This document shows positions 1-8,739 of a stretch of DNA of 64,000 nt, piece by piece (the stretch's first letter is position 1; each line of letters begins with the position of its first letter). The position numbers were made by a program, and so were the translations under genes. A model generated the notes under the pieces. It had not been told where the DNA came from. It made no database searches and saw only the letters and a program-made list of their open reading frames with translations. The DNA comes from Oscillospiraceae bacterium (GTDB lineage Bacteria; Bacillota; Clostridia; Oscillospirales; Ruminococcaceae), in NCBI GenBank assembly GCA_017473015.1, contig JAFUNP010000016.1, forward strand, positions 44,359 through 108,358, in the 5' to 3' direction.

Positions 1-210
1 CACTTCATAAGGACGATACCCACACTGGTCTATGACGAGACCGATGTGGAAGACATAAACACAAAGACAGAGGACCATATCTATGATGAGTGCAGATATG
101 TGTGTATGGAAAATCCTCTGCCACCGAGGGAAAATATTCTGAAGAAGATTGACCTGGGAGAAGATCCTCTGAACCAGAGGGTACAGAACAAACGATATTA
201 TTTTATTTAG
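1..210 (+). CDS. Phage terminase large subunit, C-terminal end (partial)
   Basis: Frame 1 is open from the first base to a TAG at 208-210 and encodes the last 69 residues of a protein whose start lies outside the window. The segment DVEDINTKTEDHIYDECRYV resembles the C-terminal tail of large terminase subunits of Firmicutes phages, where a TEDH...D..RY pattern is usual. The subunit is the motor ATPase and nuclease that cuts and packages phage DNA into the prohead. The portal gene starts 9 bases downstream behind a good ribosome binding site (aggagg), the classical terminase-portal order. The ATPase and nuclease motifs are outside the window, so the name rests on tail similarity and context. 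Confidence 0.75.
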   Translation, partial: HFIRTIPTLVYDETDVEDINTKTEDHIYDECRYVCMENPLPPRENILKKIDLGEDPLNQRVQNKRYYFI

Positions 211-219
211 GAGGCTACA

Positions 220-2178
220 ATGGGCATCAAAGAAGATATGGTTTTTATGCAGGCGGATGCGCTGGCTAATGCGCTGAATAATATGCCTGTGAATATGAGC
301 GGGGCAGGTCAGGCAGCGGTGGATATAAGAAAGACTGCACAGACAGAGGAAATAAAACTGCCTATAGGTGAGGAAGAGGTGGCAAAGGCGCTGGCCACAC
401 TGCAGAAATACAAGGATGATAAAGCAAGCCTGGAGAGACGAATTGTTTCCAACGAACAGTGGTACAAAAGCCGCCACTGGGATGAAATGAGAGGCATGTA
501 CAATCAGGGTGACAAAAAGAATGAACAGAGACCGGAGCCGACAAGTGCCTGGCTGTTCAACAGTATTGCAAACAAGCACGCGGACATCATGGACAATATA
601 CCTATGCCGGCAATACTGCCGAGAGAACCTTTTGACCAGGTAGATGCCGATACTCTGAGCGAGGTGGTACCTGTTATCCTGGAGCGAAATCATTTTGAGG
701 ATACATACTCCAACGCTGCATGGTACAAGTTGAAAAACGGTGTAAGTGTCACAGGTGTGTTCTGGGACAGCAAAGCAGAAAACGGCCTGGGCGATATTCA
801 GCTGAAAAAGCTGGATGTGCTGAATGTGTTCTGGGAGCACGGCATCAGTGATATTCAGGAAAGCAAAAACCTGTTTATAGTAAAGCTGATTGACAATGAT
901 GTGGCGCAGCAGCGGTACCCACAGCTGAAAGACAGGGATATGGGCAAGGCTGTGGAAGTGGCCAGGTATGTGCTGGATGATGATGTGGATACATCAGACA
1001 AGACACTGGTGGTGGACTGGTATTACAAAAAGGCTGCCGGCACAAAGACTGTGCTTCACTTTGCAAAAATTGTAGGTGATGAGCTGGTGTATGCCACAGA
1101 AAACGATATATCAATGGCTGAAAGAGGCTGGTATGACCATGGGCTGTATCCGGTGGTGTTTGATGTGCTGTATCCGGAAGAGGGAACACCGACAGGCTTC
1201 GGTTATGTGGACATTATGAGAAGTCCGCAGATGTACATAGACAAACTGGACCAGCTGGTGCTGGAGAACACGATGAGAAATGCCAAGACAAGGTATTTTG
1301 CCAGAGGTGACGGCACAGTGGATATGGATGAGTTTGCAGACCTGTCAAAAGAAATTGTAACTGTAAACGGAAACGACATTGACCGGTATGTGAAGAAAAT
1401 AGAAACCAGCCAGATTGACCTGCAGATACTGGGCTATGTGCAGTACAAGGTGGACGAGCTGAAGGAGACCAGCGGCAACAGAGATGTGAACCAGGGTTCA
1501 TCCAGCGGCGGTGTAACTGCAGCAGCGGCTATTTCAGCTTTGCAGGAAGCAGGCAACAAACTGAGCCGTGATTTTATCAATGCAAGCTACAGACAGTATA
1601 CAAAGGTAATTGAGTTGGTGATTGAACTGATAAGACAGTTTTATGATGTAAGCCGCAATTTCCGCATTGAAGGACCTAACGGCATGTACAGGTTTATCCA
1701 GTATTCCAATGCAAAGCTGAAGATGCAGCAGATGGTGCTGCCGGATGGCAGTCAGGGCGGCCGCAAACCGATATTTGATATCAAGGTATCTGCTCAGAGA
1801 AAATCCCCGTTCTCCACACTGACACAGAATGAGCTGGCAAAGGAGCTGTACGGCGCCGGTTTCTTTAATCCGCGGATGGCTGTACAGGCACTGCCTGCCA
1901 TAGAGCTGATGGAGTTTGAAGGCAAGGACAAAGTAAAAGAAAAGATACAGCAGAATTACCGGCAGTTTATGCAGCAGCAGCTTATGGCCATGCAGATGCA
2001 GGCAGCGGTACAGGGAAATGTACAGATGCCAGTACAGCCGCGGCCGGGAAAACAGGATAGCACAGAACAGGGGGGCAGCATCCCGGCGGATAACGGTATA
2101 GCAGGGGCTGTGACCAATGCCAATACACCTTACGCACGGCAGATGGTGAAAAGAGCACAGCGGAGAGTAGAAGGATGA
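220..2178 (+). CDS. Phage portal protein
   Basis: A 652-residue protein that forms the dodecameric ring at one vertex of the capsid, through which DNA is packaged and ejected and to which the connector binds. Its length suits podovirus-type portals. The N-terminal quarter is acidic and charged, the middle (about 120-430) is the mixed alpha/beta body typical of portals, with MRSPQMYIDKLDQL near 335 and a SSSGGVTAAAAISALQEAG segment near 430 that I read as the loop and helix lining the channel. The C-terminus is Gln/Met-rich (QQQLMAMQMQ), like the barrel or tail of other portals. The start is ATG at 220, eight bases after aggagg. The stop overlaps the start of the next gene by four bases (ATGA), indicating translational coupling. 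Confidence 0.85.
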   Translation: MGIKEDMVFMQADALANALNNMPVNMSGAGQAAVDIRKTAQTEEIKLPIGEEEVAKALATLQKYKDDKASLERRIVSNEQWYKSRHWDEMRGMYNQGDKKNEQRPEPTSAWLFNSIANKHADIMDNIPMPAILPREPFDQVDADTLSEVVPVILERNHFEDTYSNAAWYKLKNGVSVTGVFWDSKAENGLGDIQLKKLDVLNVFWEHGISDIQESKNLFIVKLIDNDVAQQRYPQLKDRDMGKAVEVARYVLDDDVDTSDKTLVVDWYYKKAAGTKTVLHFAKIVGDELVYATENDISMAERGWYDHGLYPVVFDVLYPEEGTPTGFGYVDIMRSPQMYIDKLDQLVLENTMRNAKTRYFARGDGTVDMDEFADLSKEIVTVNGNDIDRYVKKIETSQIDLQILGYVQYKVDELKETSGNRDVNQGSSSGGVTAAAAISALQEAGNKLSRDFINASYRQYTKVIELVIELIRQFYDVSRNFRIEGPNGMYRFIQYSNAKLKMQQMVLPDGSQGGRKPIFDIKVSAQRKSPFSTLTQNELAKELYGAGFFNPRMAVQALPAIELMEFEGKDKVKEKIQQNYRQFMQQQLMAMQMQAAVQGNVQMPVQPRPGKQDSTEQGGSIPADNGIAGAVTNANTPYARQMVKRAQRRVEG

Positions 2179-2510
2179 TAATGGTTGCCCTGGGGGAAAA
2201 CGAAAAGCAATTCACACTGGTGATGACAGGTCATGCAGGATATGACGAACCGGGCAAGGATATTGTGTGCAGTGCTGCCAGTATCCTGGTGTACACACTG
2301 ATTGAAAACATCGGACCTGATAAGTTATCCGGCTGGGTGAAAGAGGGCAATGTGGTGATCAGATGCCGGTGCAGCCAGGACTCACAGGAGAGGATGGTGC
2401 TGAAGGTGATCGGCAGAGGACTGAAGCTGCTGGCACAGCAGAACCGGCAGTATATGTATATGTCAGAGCACAGGCTGGACGAAAACGGCGAGCCGATACC
2501 TGAACCATAA
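2175..2510 (+). CDS. prp: Prp-type cysteine protease (phage copy of ribosomal-processing protease YsxB/Prp)
   Basis: A 111-residue protein with the diagnostic Prp catalytic pair: GHAGYDEPGKDIVCSAAS gives His20 and Cys32, twelve residues apart, the same spacing as His22 and Cys34 of Staphylococcus aureus Prp. In Firmicutes, Prp removes the N-terminal extension of ribosomal protein L27 at a NLQFFA-type site, and the same enzyme cuts scaffold and capsid proteins of phage 80alpha. Here the gene sits inside the head operon, overlapping the portal by four bases, and the next two genes encode scaffold and major capsid proteins with NLQLFS and NLQLFA N-termini. It is therefore very likely a prohead maturation protease. 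The host copy is normally between rplU and rpmA and is not in this window. Confidence 0.88.
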   Translation: MIMVALGENEKQFTLVMTGHAGYDEPGKDIVCSAASILVYTLIENIGPDKLSGWVKEGNVVIRCRCSQDSQERMVLKVIGRGLKLLAQQNRQYMYMSEHRLDENGEPIPEP

Positions 2511-2523
2511 GAGCAGATAAAAG

Positions 2524-2550
2524 CAGAGGCTTTCACAGTCTCTGTTTTTT
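2524..2550 (+). terminator. Hairpin with T-run after prp
   Basis: CAGAG (2524-2528) pairs with CTCTG (2540-2544) around an 11-base loop and is followed by TTTTTT. The stem is short, so it probably attenuates rather than fully stops transcription between the portal/prp pair and the scaffold/capsid genes. Confidence 0.45.
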
Positions 2551-2655
2551 GTATGCGGGAAAATAATGGGAAAAGGTCGGGAAAAAAGGAACAGAGGTAC
2601 AATGTAAAATTAAAGCATAGATAAACAACTATTGACACTTGCGAAAGGGCATGAG

Positions 2656-3534
2656 ATGAACAGATTTATTTTTAATCTGCAGCTGTTCAGCGAGGGGAGC
2701 GGTGGCTCTGCCGGCGGTACAGGTGCAGCAGCCGAGGGAAACCGGAACAATGCAGGCGCAGGCAACCTGACAGGTAATGCGGCTACAGGCCAGCAGGTCC
2801 GCACCACAGACGGACAGAACACAGTTGATCCGAAAGAGCGAGAAGCAAAATTCAGAGAACTTATCCGCGGTGAATACAAGGATTTGTACACCAAAGAAAC
2901 ACAGAACATCATTGACAGACGATTCAGGGAAACAAAACAGCTGGAACAGTACAAAAATGATGTGACTCCTCTGATTGACATGCTGAATTCAAGATACGGC
3001 ACTACAGATGTTGCCGGCCTGATGAAAGCAGTACAGAGCGACTCTGCTATCTGGGAGGCTATGGCCGACAGCCAGGGACTGACTGTGGAGCAGTTTATGA
3101 CCAAACAGAGGCTGGAAGCTGAAAACGCCAATTTCCGCAGAATTATGGAAAACCAGCAGCGACAGCAGCGGGCGCGGGCCACATATCAGCAGTGGCTCAG
3201 TGATGCAGAAGAAGTGAAACAGGTGTATCCGGGCTTTGACCTGGCGGCAGAAAGTGCAAACCCTGAGTTTGTGGCGCTGCTGCAGAGAGGTATCCCTGTG
3301 AAACTGGCCTACGAAGTGCTGCATATGGAAGATATTAAAGCAGGTGCTGCGACGGCAGCCCAGCAGGCGGTGGCCGCAAGTGTGCGTGCCAACGGTATGA
3401 GACCTTCTGAAAATGGTGCATCTGCTCAGAGCGGTATCGTGACAGGTAAAGTAAACCCTGCCGATATGACAAAAGAACAGAGGCGGGAGCTTGCCCGCAG
3501 AGCAGCGCGAGGGGAAATTATCACACTGAAATAG
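2656..3534 (+). CDS. Phage scaffold protein with Prp-type N-terminal motif
   Basis: A 292-residue protein, Gly/Ala/Asn-rich at residues 15-55 and then largely charged and helical, with the Gln-rich stretch NQQRQQRARATYQQ near 170, typical of capsid scaffolds. It lies directly before the major capsid gene, the usual scaffold position. Scaffolds guide shell assembly and leave the prohead. The N-terminus MNRFIFNLQLFSEG contains the NLQLF motif seen at Prp cleavage sites, so cleavage after Ser12 would leave a protein beginning EG. I chose ATG 2656, where the motif is at the very N-terminus and gcgaaaggg provides a binding site; an upstream in-frame TTG at 2632 would add eight residues. No catalytic motif is visible. 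Confidence 0.78.
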   Translation: MNRFIFNLQLFSEGSGGSAGGTGAAAEGNRNNAGAGNLTGNAATGQQVRTTDGQNTVDPKEREAKFRELIRGEYKDLYTKETQNIIDRRFRETKQLEQYKNDVTPLIDMLNSRYGTTDVAGLMKAVQSDSAIWEAMADSQGLTVEQFMTKQRLEAENANFRRIMENQQRQQRARATYQQWLSDAEEVKQVYPGFDLAAESANPEFVALLQRGIPVKLAYEVLHMEDIKAGAATAAQQAVAASVRANGMRPSENGASAQSGIVTGKVNPADMTKEQRRELARRAARGEIITLK

Positions 3535-3561
3535 TTTTCCTTTCGCAAAAGAGAGGACACT

Positions 3562-4578
3562 ATGGAAAGAAAATTTAAAATTAACACATTTGAGATGAAC
3601 CTGCAGCTTTTTGCCGGTAATCTGAATACAAACGTAACAACTCAGACAGGCGAAGGTCAGGACCTTTCTCCTGAAATGAAAACATTCTACTCCAAGTATC
3701 TGATTGATACAGCGGAGCCAAAGCTGGTACATGACCAGTTTGCACAGAAACACGACATTCCAAAGAATGGCGGTAAAACAATCGAATTCAGAAAATATGA
3801 CAGTCTGCCAAAGGCAACAACTCCACTGGTGGAAGGCGTAACACCTGACGGCAGAAAGCTGAGCGTAACAAAAATCGAAGCAACTGTAGACCAGTTCGGC
3901 GATTATATCACACTGTCTGATATGCTGATTCTGACAGCTATCGACAACAACCTGGTACAGGCTACAAAACTGCTGGGCTCCCAGTCCGGCAGAACTCTGG
4001 ACACAATCACAAGAGAAGTTATCAACGGCGGTACAAACGTACAGTATGCAAACGGTGAGGTAACAAGCCGTGAAGCGCTGACAGTGGACCACAAACTGAC
4101 AGTGGCTGCCATCAAGAGAGCTGTGCGCTTCCTGAAAGCACAGAACGCTGAAACAATTGACGGCGACTATGTGGCTATCATTCACCCTGACACAGAATAC
4201 GACATCATGAACGATGACGAATGGATGTATGCAAACATGTATGCAGGCTCCACAAGACTGTTTGAAGGTGAAATCGGTAAAATTGCCGGTGTAAGATTTG
4301 TATCCACAACAGAAGCCAAAATCTTCCCTGCAGCTACATCATCCGGCAAGGATGTTTACTCCACACTGGTGCTGGGCGACAATGCATACGGCACAACAGG
4401 TGTTGAAGGCGGTGGTCTGCAGCACATTGTAAAACAGCTGGGCAGCGGCGGTACAGCAGACCCTCTGAACCAGAGAGCAACAGTGGGCTGGAAAGCTGTG
4501 AAAACTGCAGTGAGACTGGTGGAACCTTACATGGTAAGAATTGAAACCTGTTCTACATTCGATTCAGGCGCTAACTGA
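3562..4578 (+). CDS. Major capsid protein, N4-gp56 family
   Basis: A 338-residue shell protein. The run from LSPEMKTFYSKYLID (about 33) through KHDIPKNGGKTIEFRKYDSLP, LVEGVTPDGRKLSVTKIEATVDQFGDYI and the C-terminal VGWKAVKTAVRLVEPYMVRIET matches the N4-gp56 HK97-fold capsid family. The gene follows the scaffold at 27 bases, behind gagagga. The N-terminus MERKFKINTFEMNLQLFAGN carries a Prp-type NLQLFA site, so cutting after Ala18 would leave a mature protein starting GNLNT. ATG 3562 is preferred on ribosome-binding-site spacing; an internal ATG at 3595 would start the protein exactly at MNLQLFA. An antisense open frame over this gene is ignored. Confidence 0.93.
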   Translation: MERKFKINTFEMNLQLFAGNLNTNVTTQTGEGQDLSPEMKTFYSKYLIDTAEPKLVHDQFAQKHDIPKNGGKTIEFRKYDSLPKATTPLVEGVTPDGRKLSVTKIEATVDQFGDYITLSDMLILTAIDNNLVQATKLLGSQSGRTLDTITREVINGGTNVQYANGEVTSREALTVDHKLTVAAIKRAVRFLKAQNAETIDGDYVAIIHPDTEYDIMNDDEWMYANMYAGSTRLFEGEIGKIAGVRFVSTTEAKIFPAATSSGKDVYSTLVLGDNAYGTTGVEGGGLQHIVKQLGSGGTADPLNQRATVGWKAVKTAVRLVEPYMVRIETCSTFDSGAN

Positions 4579-4638
4579 TAATACAAGGCGGTGTAGCTGT
4601 CATTCACTGCCTGACATTTTAAAAGGAGATTTTGAAAT

Positions 4639-5088
4639 ATGGCTGGACAACAGAATAAAACCGCCAACAAAGAAGGCGAAAATCCGGTAGCAGAAAATGC
4701 AATGCCGGATGTGAACGCAATGGTAGAAGAAATTCTGAAAAAAGCACAGATGTCCGCAGAGGAAATCGTGAACAACGCTGTGGCAAAAGCCGGTGAGATT
4801 ATGGCACAGGCACAGCAGGCAGCACAGCAGACTGCAGAAAAAGCAGAGGCAGTACCGGATGACGGCGATGAGCTGGTGGAAATCAGACTGCCGCTGAAAA
4901 AGGGTGAAAGCGATCTGTTTGTAGCTGTAAACGGCGTACCGATTCAGATTCAGCGCGGTAAAACTGTGAAGGTTAAGAAAAAGTTTGCTGAAGTAATCAG
5001 AAACTCTGTAGACCAGGACGAGGCAACACTGCTGATGATCAGCGGTCTGACAGCTGAATTTGAAAGCAAACGTAATGAATTTATCTGA
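4639..5088 (+). CDS. Small phage head-region protein (helical N-terminus, beta C-terminus)
   Basis: 149 residues. Residues 1-85 are Ala/Gln/Glu-rich and look like a long helix or coiled coil (EEIVNNAVAKAGEIMAQAQQ). Residues 88-149 are a compact strand-rich region with VEIRLPLKKGESDLFVAVNG and IQRGKTVKVKKKFAEVI, a pattern I have seen in uncharacterised proteins encoded just after N4-gp56 capsids in gut Firmicutes phages. A decoration or head-completion role is inferred from position only. The start follows aaaaggag by nine bases, and a strong hairpin follows the stop and separates the head genes from the tail genes. Confidence 0.6.
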   Translation: MAGQQNKTANKEGENPVAENAMPDVNAMVEEILKKAQMSAEEIVNNAVAKAGEIMAQAQQAAQQTAEKAEAVPDDGDELVEIRLPLKKGESDLFVAVNGVPIQIQRGKTVKVKKKFAEVIRNSVDQDEATLLMISGLTAEFESKRNEFI

Positions 5089-5091
5089 TTT

Positions 5092-5119
5092 AAAGGCGGG
5101 GTGCAGGCACTCCGCCTTT
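5092..5119 (+). terminator. Strong hairpin between head and tail modules
   Basis: AAAGGCGG with GTG pairs with CAC and CCGCCTTT to give about 11-13 paired bases and a very small loop. It is followed by gatgttagg rather than a T-run, so it may be a partial terminator, an RNA-stability element or a processing site that sets head-to-tail expression. Confidence 0.45.
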
Positions 5120-5136
5120 GATGTTAGGAGAAAGAA

Positions 5137-6834
5137 ATGAAAATTTTTGATTTCAGTCTGCAGCTGAAAGGCGAGGAAAACAAGATAATCGGCAATGTGG
5201 TGCAGAATGACACTGCCAACCGATTTGTAGTGCGCCTGAAAGACGGTATTACACCGTACAAGCTGACAGACACCGATATTATTACAGTCACTTACCGCAG
5301 GGGTAATGACACCATTGTGGCTGATGCAGTGGGTGATGGCCGTATTGCAGTAACCGACTACGACATGGGGGAAGTGACCATACATCCGCATACCAGCGCA
5401 GTGCTGAATGTGGGAATGGTGACAGCCACTGTGGAGGTGTATGACAAAGCCGGCAAAAAGCTGACATCGGCCAGGTTTTCCTATACAGTGACACCAGATG
5501 CTGCCAATGATTCAGATGCCAGTCTTGAGGATGAATTTCCGGCACTGCAGGCACTGATAAGCTATATGGCTGTGAAAAATGATGAGTTTGAAACAGCTGA
5601 GGGTGAAAGGGAAGCGGCCGAAGCTGACAGAAAGCAGGCAGAGCAGCGGCGCCGGGAAAATGAAGCACAGCGACAGGCCAACGAAGAAAAACGCCAGGAA
5701 ACTCTGCTGGAGATGGAAGGGCTGATAGAGGAAGCCAAAAAGCTGACCAGTATGGATGTGGAGGTAGTGAAAAACACTGCCAGTGAATACATACTGAGAA
5801 TCACAGATAAGGATGGCAGCTTTGATACACCAAACCTGAAAGGCCGGGACGGCAAGGGCAGCGGCGATATGAGCAAAGCTGTGTATGACACTGACGGTGA
5901 CGGTGTGGTGGATAAGGCGAAAGAGGCTGACAACGGCATAAGTGTTTATGACCATGAGGTGAACGGTACGGTGCATAAACTAATCGGTACAGGCAGCAAT
6001 GCAAAGCTGAATCCGGTGGCAGACTGGCAGCCGGGAGATACAATGACCATTAACGGCTATCCGGCATATCCTTACAATCAGCTGAGTGAAAACATCAGCG
6101 GAGAGGTTGTATTCAAAACACATACTCCGGTTTTCTTTTTCGCAGAATTTGTGGAGGACAGGTACAACTGTTTTTTTAGACTGGGCGGCGGTGGATTAAG
6201 TAAAAAGGCACTAGCACTTGCTACTGCCGTCGCTGCGGATGTAACGGCGGGTGTATGTTTTTACAGCGGAGATGAAAAATTGAGAAATGGTACGCTGCCG
6301 GACATCAGAGGGGAAAAACTCCATGCTGTGTACAAGAGCATAAAAAACGACGAGCAGCTGATACATTTTTCTGTGCCGCAGGCCGGCAGAGTTGACACCG
6401 GCAGTTCTTTGTACGGTACTTTTGCAGAGGTGGCCGAACTGATAGGACTGACCGCCGATAAGATTATAGAAGGTAAAACAATACTGGGCATTGAAGGTAC
6501 TGCAAAAACAAGTACAGGTGCAAACGGCACATTCACCAGTCTGTCAAACAGCGCAGGTGAAAATAATGTAGTAACTATAGATGTAGGGCTTAAGCCCACT
6601 GTTGTAATGGCTACATATATGTATGACAGTGCAACTACAGGGCATACCGTAATTTTGTATGACCAGGCCAGTCCTGATACTTATAAGCTGTGGTATGGCA
6701 CTGTTGTGGGTGAAGAGAGAGCACGAGAAGCAGAAGATATCTTCGGCTATATTGAATTTACTGAAACCGGGTTTACATTCCGTGGTTATCACAATAGCAG
6801 CGGTGGTAAGCTGGTGCATTATGTATGCTATTGA
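5137..6834 (+). CDS. BppU-type upper baseplate/tail fibre protein
   Basis: 565 residues. The first 125 (beginning MKIFDFSLQLKGEENKII) match the N-terminal domain of BppU-family upper baseplate proteins, which anchors receptor-binding fibres. Residues about 140-205 form a charged coiled coil (EREAAEADRKQAEQRRRENE), the expected trimeric stalk. A YDTDGDGVVDKAKEA segment near 250 resembles a calcium-binding linker common in phage fibres. The C-terminal 95 residues (TSLSNSAGENNVVTIDVGLK onward) are a strand-rich head domain and the likely host-contact part. SLQLKG at the N-terminus looks like the Prp motif but lacks the F(A/S) and is normal for BppU. Start ATG 5137 after ttaggagaa. Confidence 0.75.
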   Translation: MKIFDFSLQLKGEENKIIGNVVQNDTANRFVVRLKDGITPYKLTDTDIITVTYRRGNDTIVADAVGDGRIAVTDYDMGEVTIHPHTSAVLNVGMVTATVEVYDKAGKKLTSARFSYTVTPDAANDSDASLEDEFPALQALISYMAVKNDEFETAEGEREAAEADRKQAEQRRRENEAQRQANEEKRQETLLEMEGLIEEAKKLTSMDVEVVKNTASEYILRITDKDGSFDTPNLKGRDGKGSGDMSKAVYDTDGDGVVDKAKEADNGISVYDHEVNGTVHKLIGTGSNAKLNPVADWQPGDTMTINGYPAYPYNQLSENISGEVVFKTHTPVFFFAEFVEDRYNCFFRLGGGGLSKKALALATAVAADVTAGVCFYSGDEKLRNGTLPDIRGEKLHAVYKSIKNDEQLIHFSVPQAGRVDTGSSLYGTFAEVAELIGLTADKIIEGKTILGIEGTAKTSTGANGTFTSLSNSAGENNVVTIDVGLKPTVVMATYMYDSATTGHTVILYDQASPDTYKLWYGTVVGEERAREAEDIFGYIEFTETGFTFRGYHNSSGGKLVHYVCY

Positions 6835-6841
6835 TAGCAGA

Positions 6842-7117
6842 AAGGAAAAGAACAATGATAGAAAGTGATTCTATAAGAAGACTGGCGGCAATATAGGCGG
6901 TTAGACAAACTACCACTGCTATATTTCAATATTTGACCAGATATATACAAGCTATCAGGGGCATACAGATATTCTGGCGAACGGTGGCCAGGAAGTAACG
7001 GGACCGGGAGTTTATACAATAGATGTGTCCGATATGACAGGGGTATATTACCTGTATGTACAGGTGGGATATTCTTATCAGAACTATTTTACAATATCCG
7101 AAATAACAACGATTTAA
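6842..7117 (+). pseudogene. Decayed tail-fibre-like gene with in-frame stops
   Basis: Between the BppU gene and the next intact gene, one frame encodes FYKKTGGNIGG, a TAG at 6902-6904, then about 70 residues that look like real strand-rich fibre sequence (GVYTIDVSDMTGVYYLYVQV) ending ISEITTI and TAA at 7115-7117. A TGA at 6866-6868 lies in the same frame further upstream. No usable start precedes the long open part. I read it as the remnant of a small fibre or tail gene. The alternative is that it never was a separate gene and is a leftover of recombination among fibre modules. Confidence 0.5.
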
Positions 7118-7146
7118 GGAGAAAGCAATAAAGAAAGGATAAAGAT

Positions 7147-7338
7147 ATGGCATATAAACTTATAGACAAAGAGTATTCACATACACAGGGAGGGTATGTG
7201 CAGGATTATATCTGTGATACTAATGCCGATGTGGCAAGCCTGCCAGTATGCCGGTGCGGCAGCAGTGCACTGGTAATAGACACAGGTGATGTGTATGTGG
7301 TGAATACCACAGGCGAATGGGCAAAGGTAGGTGGATAG
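7147..7338 (+). CDS. Small phage protein, tail-fibre region
   Basis: 63 residues starting MAYKLIDKEYSHTQGG, with a CDTNADVASLPVCRCGSSALVI centre and the end VYVVNTTGEWAKVGG. Small proteins of this pattern are frequent next to fibre genes in Firmicutes phages; the function is unknown to me. Two cysteines (CRC) and one earlier Cys could bind metal, but no standard motif is complete. The start is ATG after aaaggataaagat. The stop at 7336-7338 is immediately followed by the start of the fibre gene at 7340, so the two are probably co-translated. Confidence 0.6.
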   Translation: MAYKLIDKEYSHTQGGYVQDYICDTNADVASLPVCRCGSSALVIDTGDVYVVNTTGEWAKVGG

Positions 7339-7339
7339 T

Positions 7340-8728
7340 ATGCTGAAAGATTTTTTACTGCGGAGAGCTGCAGGCAAAGGTGGCGGCGGTGCACAAAGCT
7401 GGAATGACTTGAAGGACAGGCCGTTTGGTGAAACAGAAGGGTATATTTTGCCTGAAACTATTGTCAGTATGATAGAAGGTGAAGGAACGATTACAGGCGT
7501 TGAATTTTCACTGACGGTTGGTGAAGAATACACTGTCAACTGGAATGGCACGGACTACAAATGCACTGCACATGCGTACGGCGATGGAACTACTGATGTG
7601 GCGGCAGCGGTGGGGAACATTGGCTTACTGACAGGCGGTGAAAGCACAGGCGAGCCGTTTGTTATTATAGCTGTTTTTCCTGAATATGTTAGTCAGACAG
7701 GTGGTGTGACCAATATGGTATTGAATACCGATGGTTCCACCGGAGATATACCAGTTTCTATCAAGGGTAAAACACTTGCATACATTGACTCAAAATACAT
7801 AGAAAATATGTATTATACCGAATCAAGTGTTAAAACATTAATTTCAATAGTTACTGTTGCTGCTAATAATAGTGTGGAACTTGATGCGTCTTTGCCATTA
7901 ATAGAAGGCAATGTATATACTGTTGCTTTTAACGGAACAAATTATGAATGCACTGCGATGAATTATAATAACCTGATTTACTTAGGAAATCTTTCTTTAG
8001 TAGGCGGAGATATTGATACGGGTGAACCATTTTTTGTTGTAGTTACAGGAGAACAGACTGTAATTGGTCATAACCAGACAGAAGACGCTACTATTTCAGT
8101 TAGTGGTATGGTTACTACTGTCCATCAAGTCCCTAAAGAATATATTCCTGATACATTTGCTACAAAAGATTATGTTTCAAAGGTTGCTTCCAGCACAGGA
8201 CATACGCATACAATATCTGAAATTACTGATTATACTCCTGTTGTTGTAGACACATATCTTTCGACTACATCTATAAATCCAGTTCAGAATAAAGTGATTG
8301 AAAATTCAATAGCTGGTCGAAAAACTACAGGAAGAGTATTTATTATTGATGGTGTTGAAGTGACTGCTAAAGAAGGAGCAGAAGTATTTAATAGCGTCAC
8401 AAATAAAGCTTCAGGTGAAGATTCTCATGCAGAGGGTGCTGGCACAATAGCTTCAGGCTATGCTTCTCATGCAGAGGGTTCTGGCACAATAGCTTCAGGT
8501 TAAAGTCAACATGTACAAGTTAAATATAATGTTGAAGATATATCTAATAAATACGCTCATATAGTAGGCAATGGTAATTATACTAAACAATCAAATGCCT
8601 ATACACTTGACTGGGACGGTAATGCCTGGTTTGCTGGCGGTGTTGAACTGAACAGCCCTAACGGCACAAGATACAGAATAACTGTAGCAGACGACGGCAC
8701 ACTGACAGCAACAGAAGTGACAGAATAA
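7340..8728 (+). pseudogene. Tail fibre gene interrupted by an in-frame TAA
   Basis: Open from ATG 7340 (an in-frame GTG at 7331 is also possible) to TAA at 8501-8503, 387 residues. The same frame then stays open for another 74 residues to TAA at 8726-8728. Two similar strand-rich repeats (around 50-150 and 160-260; compare NWNGTDYKCTAHAYG with AFNGTNYECTAMNYN) are followed near 370 by SHAEG...TIASG repeats, as in YadA-like heads. The downstream part (SQHVQVKYNVEDISNKYAHI, NAYTLDWDGNAWFAGG) is the usual continuation of such fibres, with a Tyr normally where the stop is. The product is therefore probably truncated by about 75 C-terminal residues, or inactive, unless the stop is read through. 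Confidence 0.72.
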
Positions 8729-8739
8729 AGGAGAAGGCT

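Noticed and set aside
2989..4185. Long minus-strand open frame opposite scaffold and capsid
   Set aside because: It has no ribosome binding site, unlikely amino acid composition (Cys/His/Phe-rich) and is the mirror of well-identified genes.
5137..5190. SLQLKG at the BppU protein start as a third Prp site
   Set aside because: It lacks the aromatic-Ala/Ser cleavage residues, and this start is normal for BppU proteins, which are not known to be processed.
8400..8500. Short tandem repeats in the fibre gene as a CRISPR-like array
   Set aside because: They are in-frame SHAEG...TIASG protein repeats without uniform spacers.
6842..8728. Use of an alternative genetic code by the phage (stop codons read as amino acids)
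   Set aside because: The interrupting stops are TGA, TAG and TAA, one of each, and all other phage genes end normally with the standard code. A single recoding would not explain three different stops.
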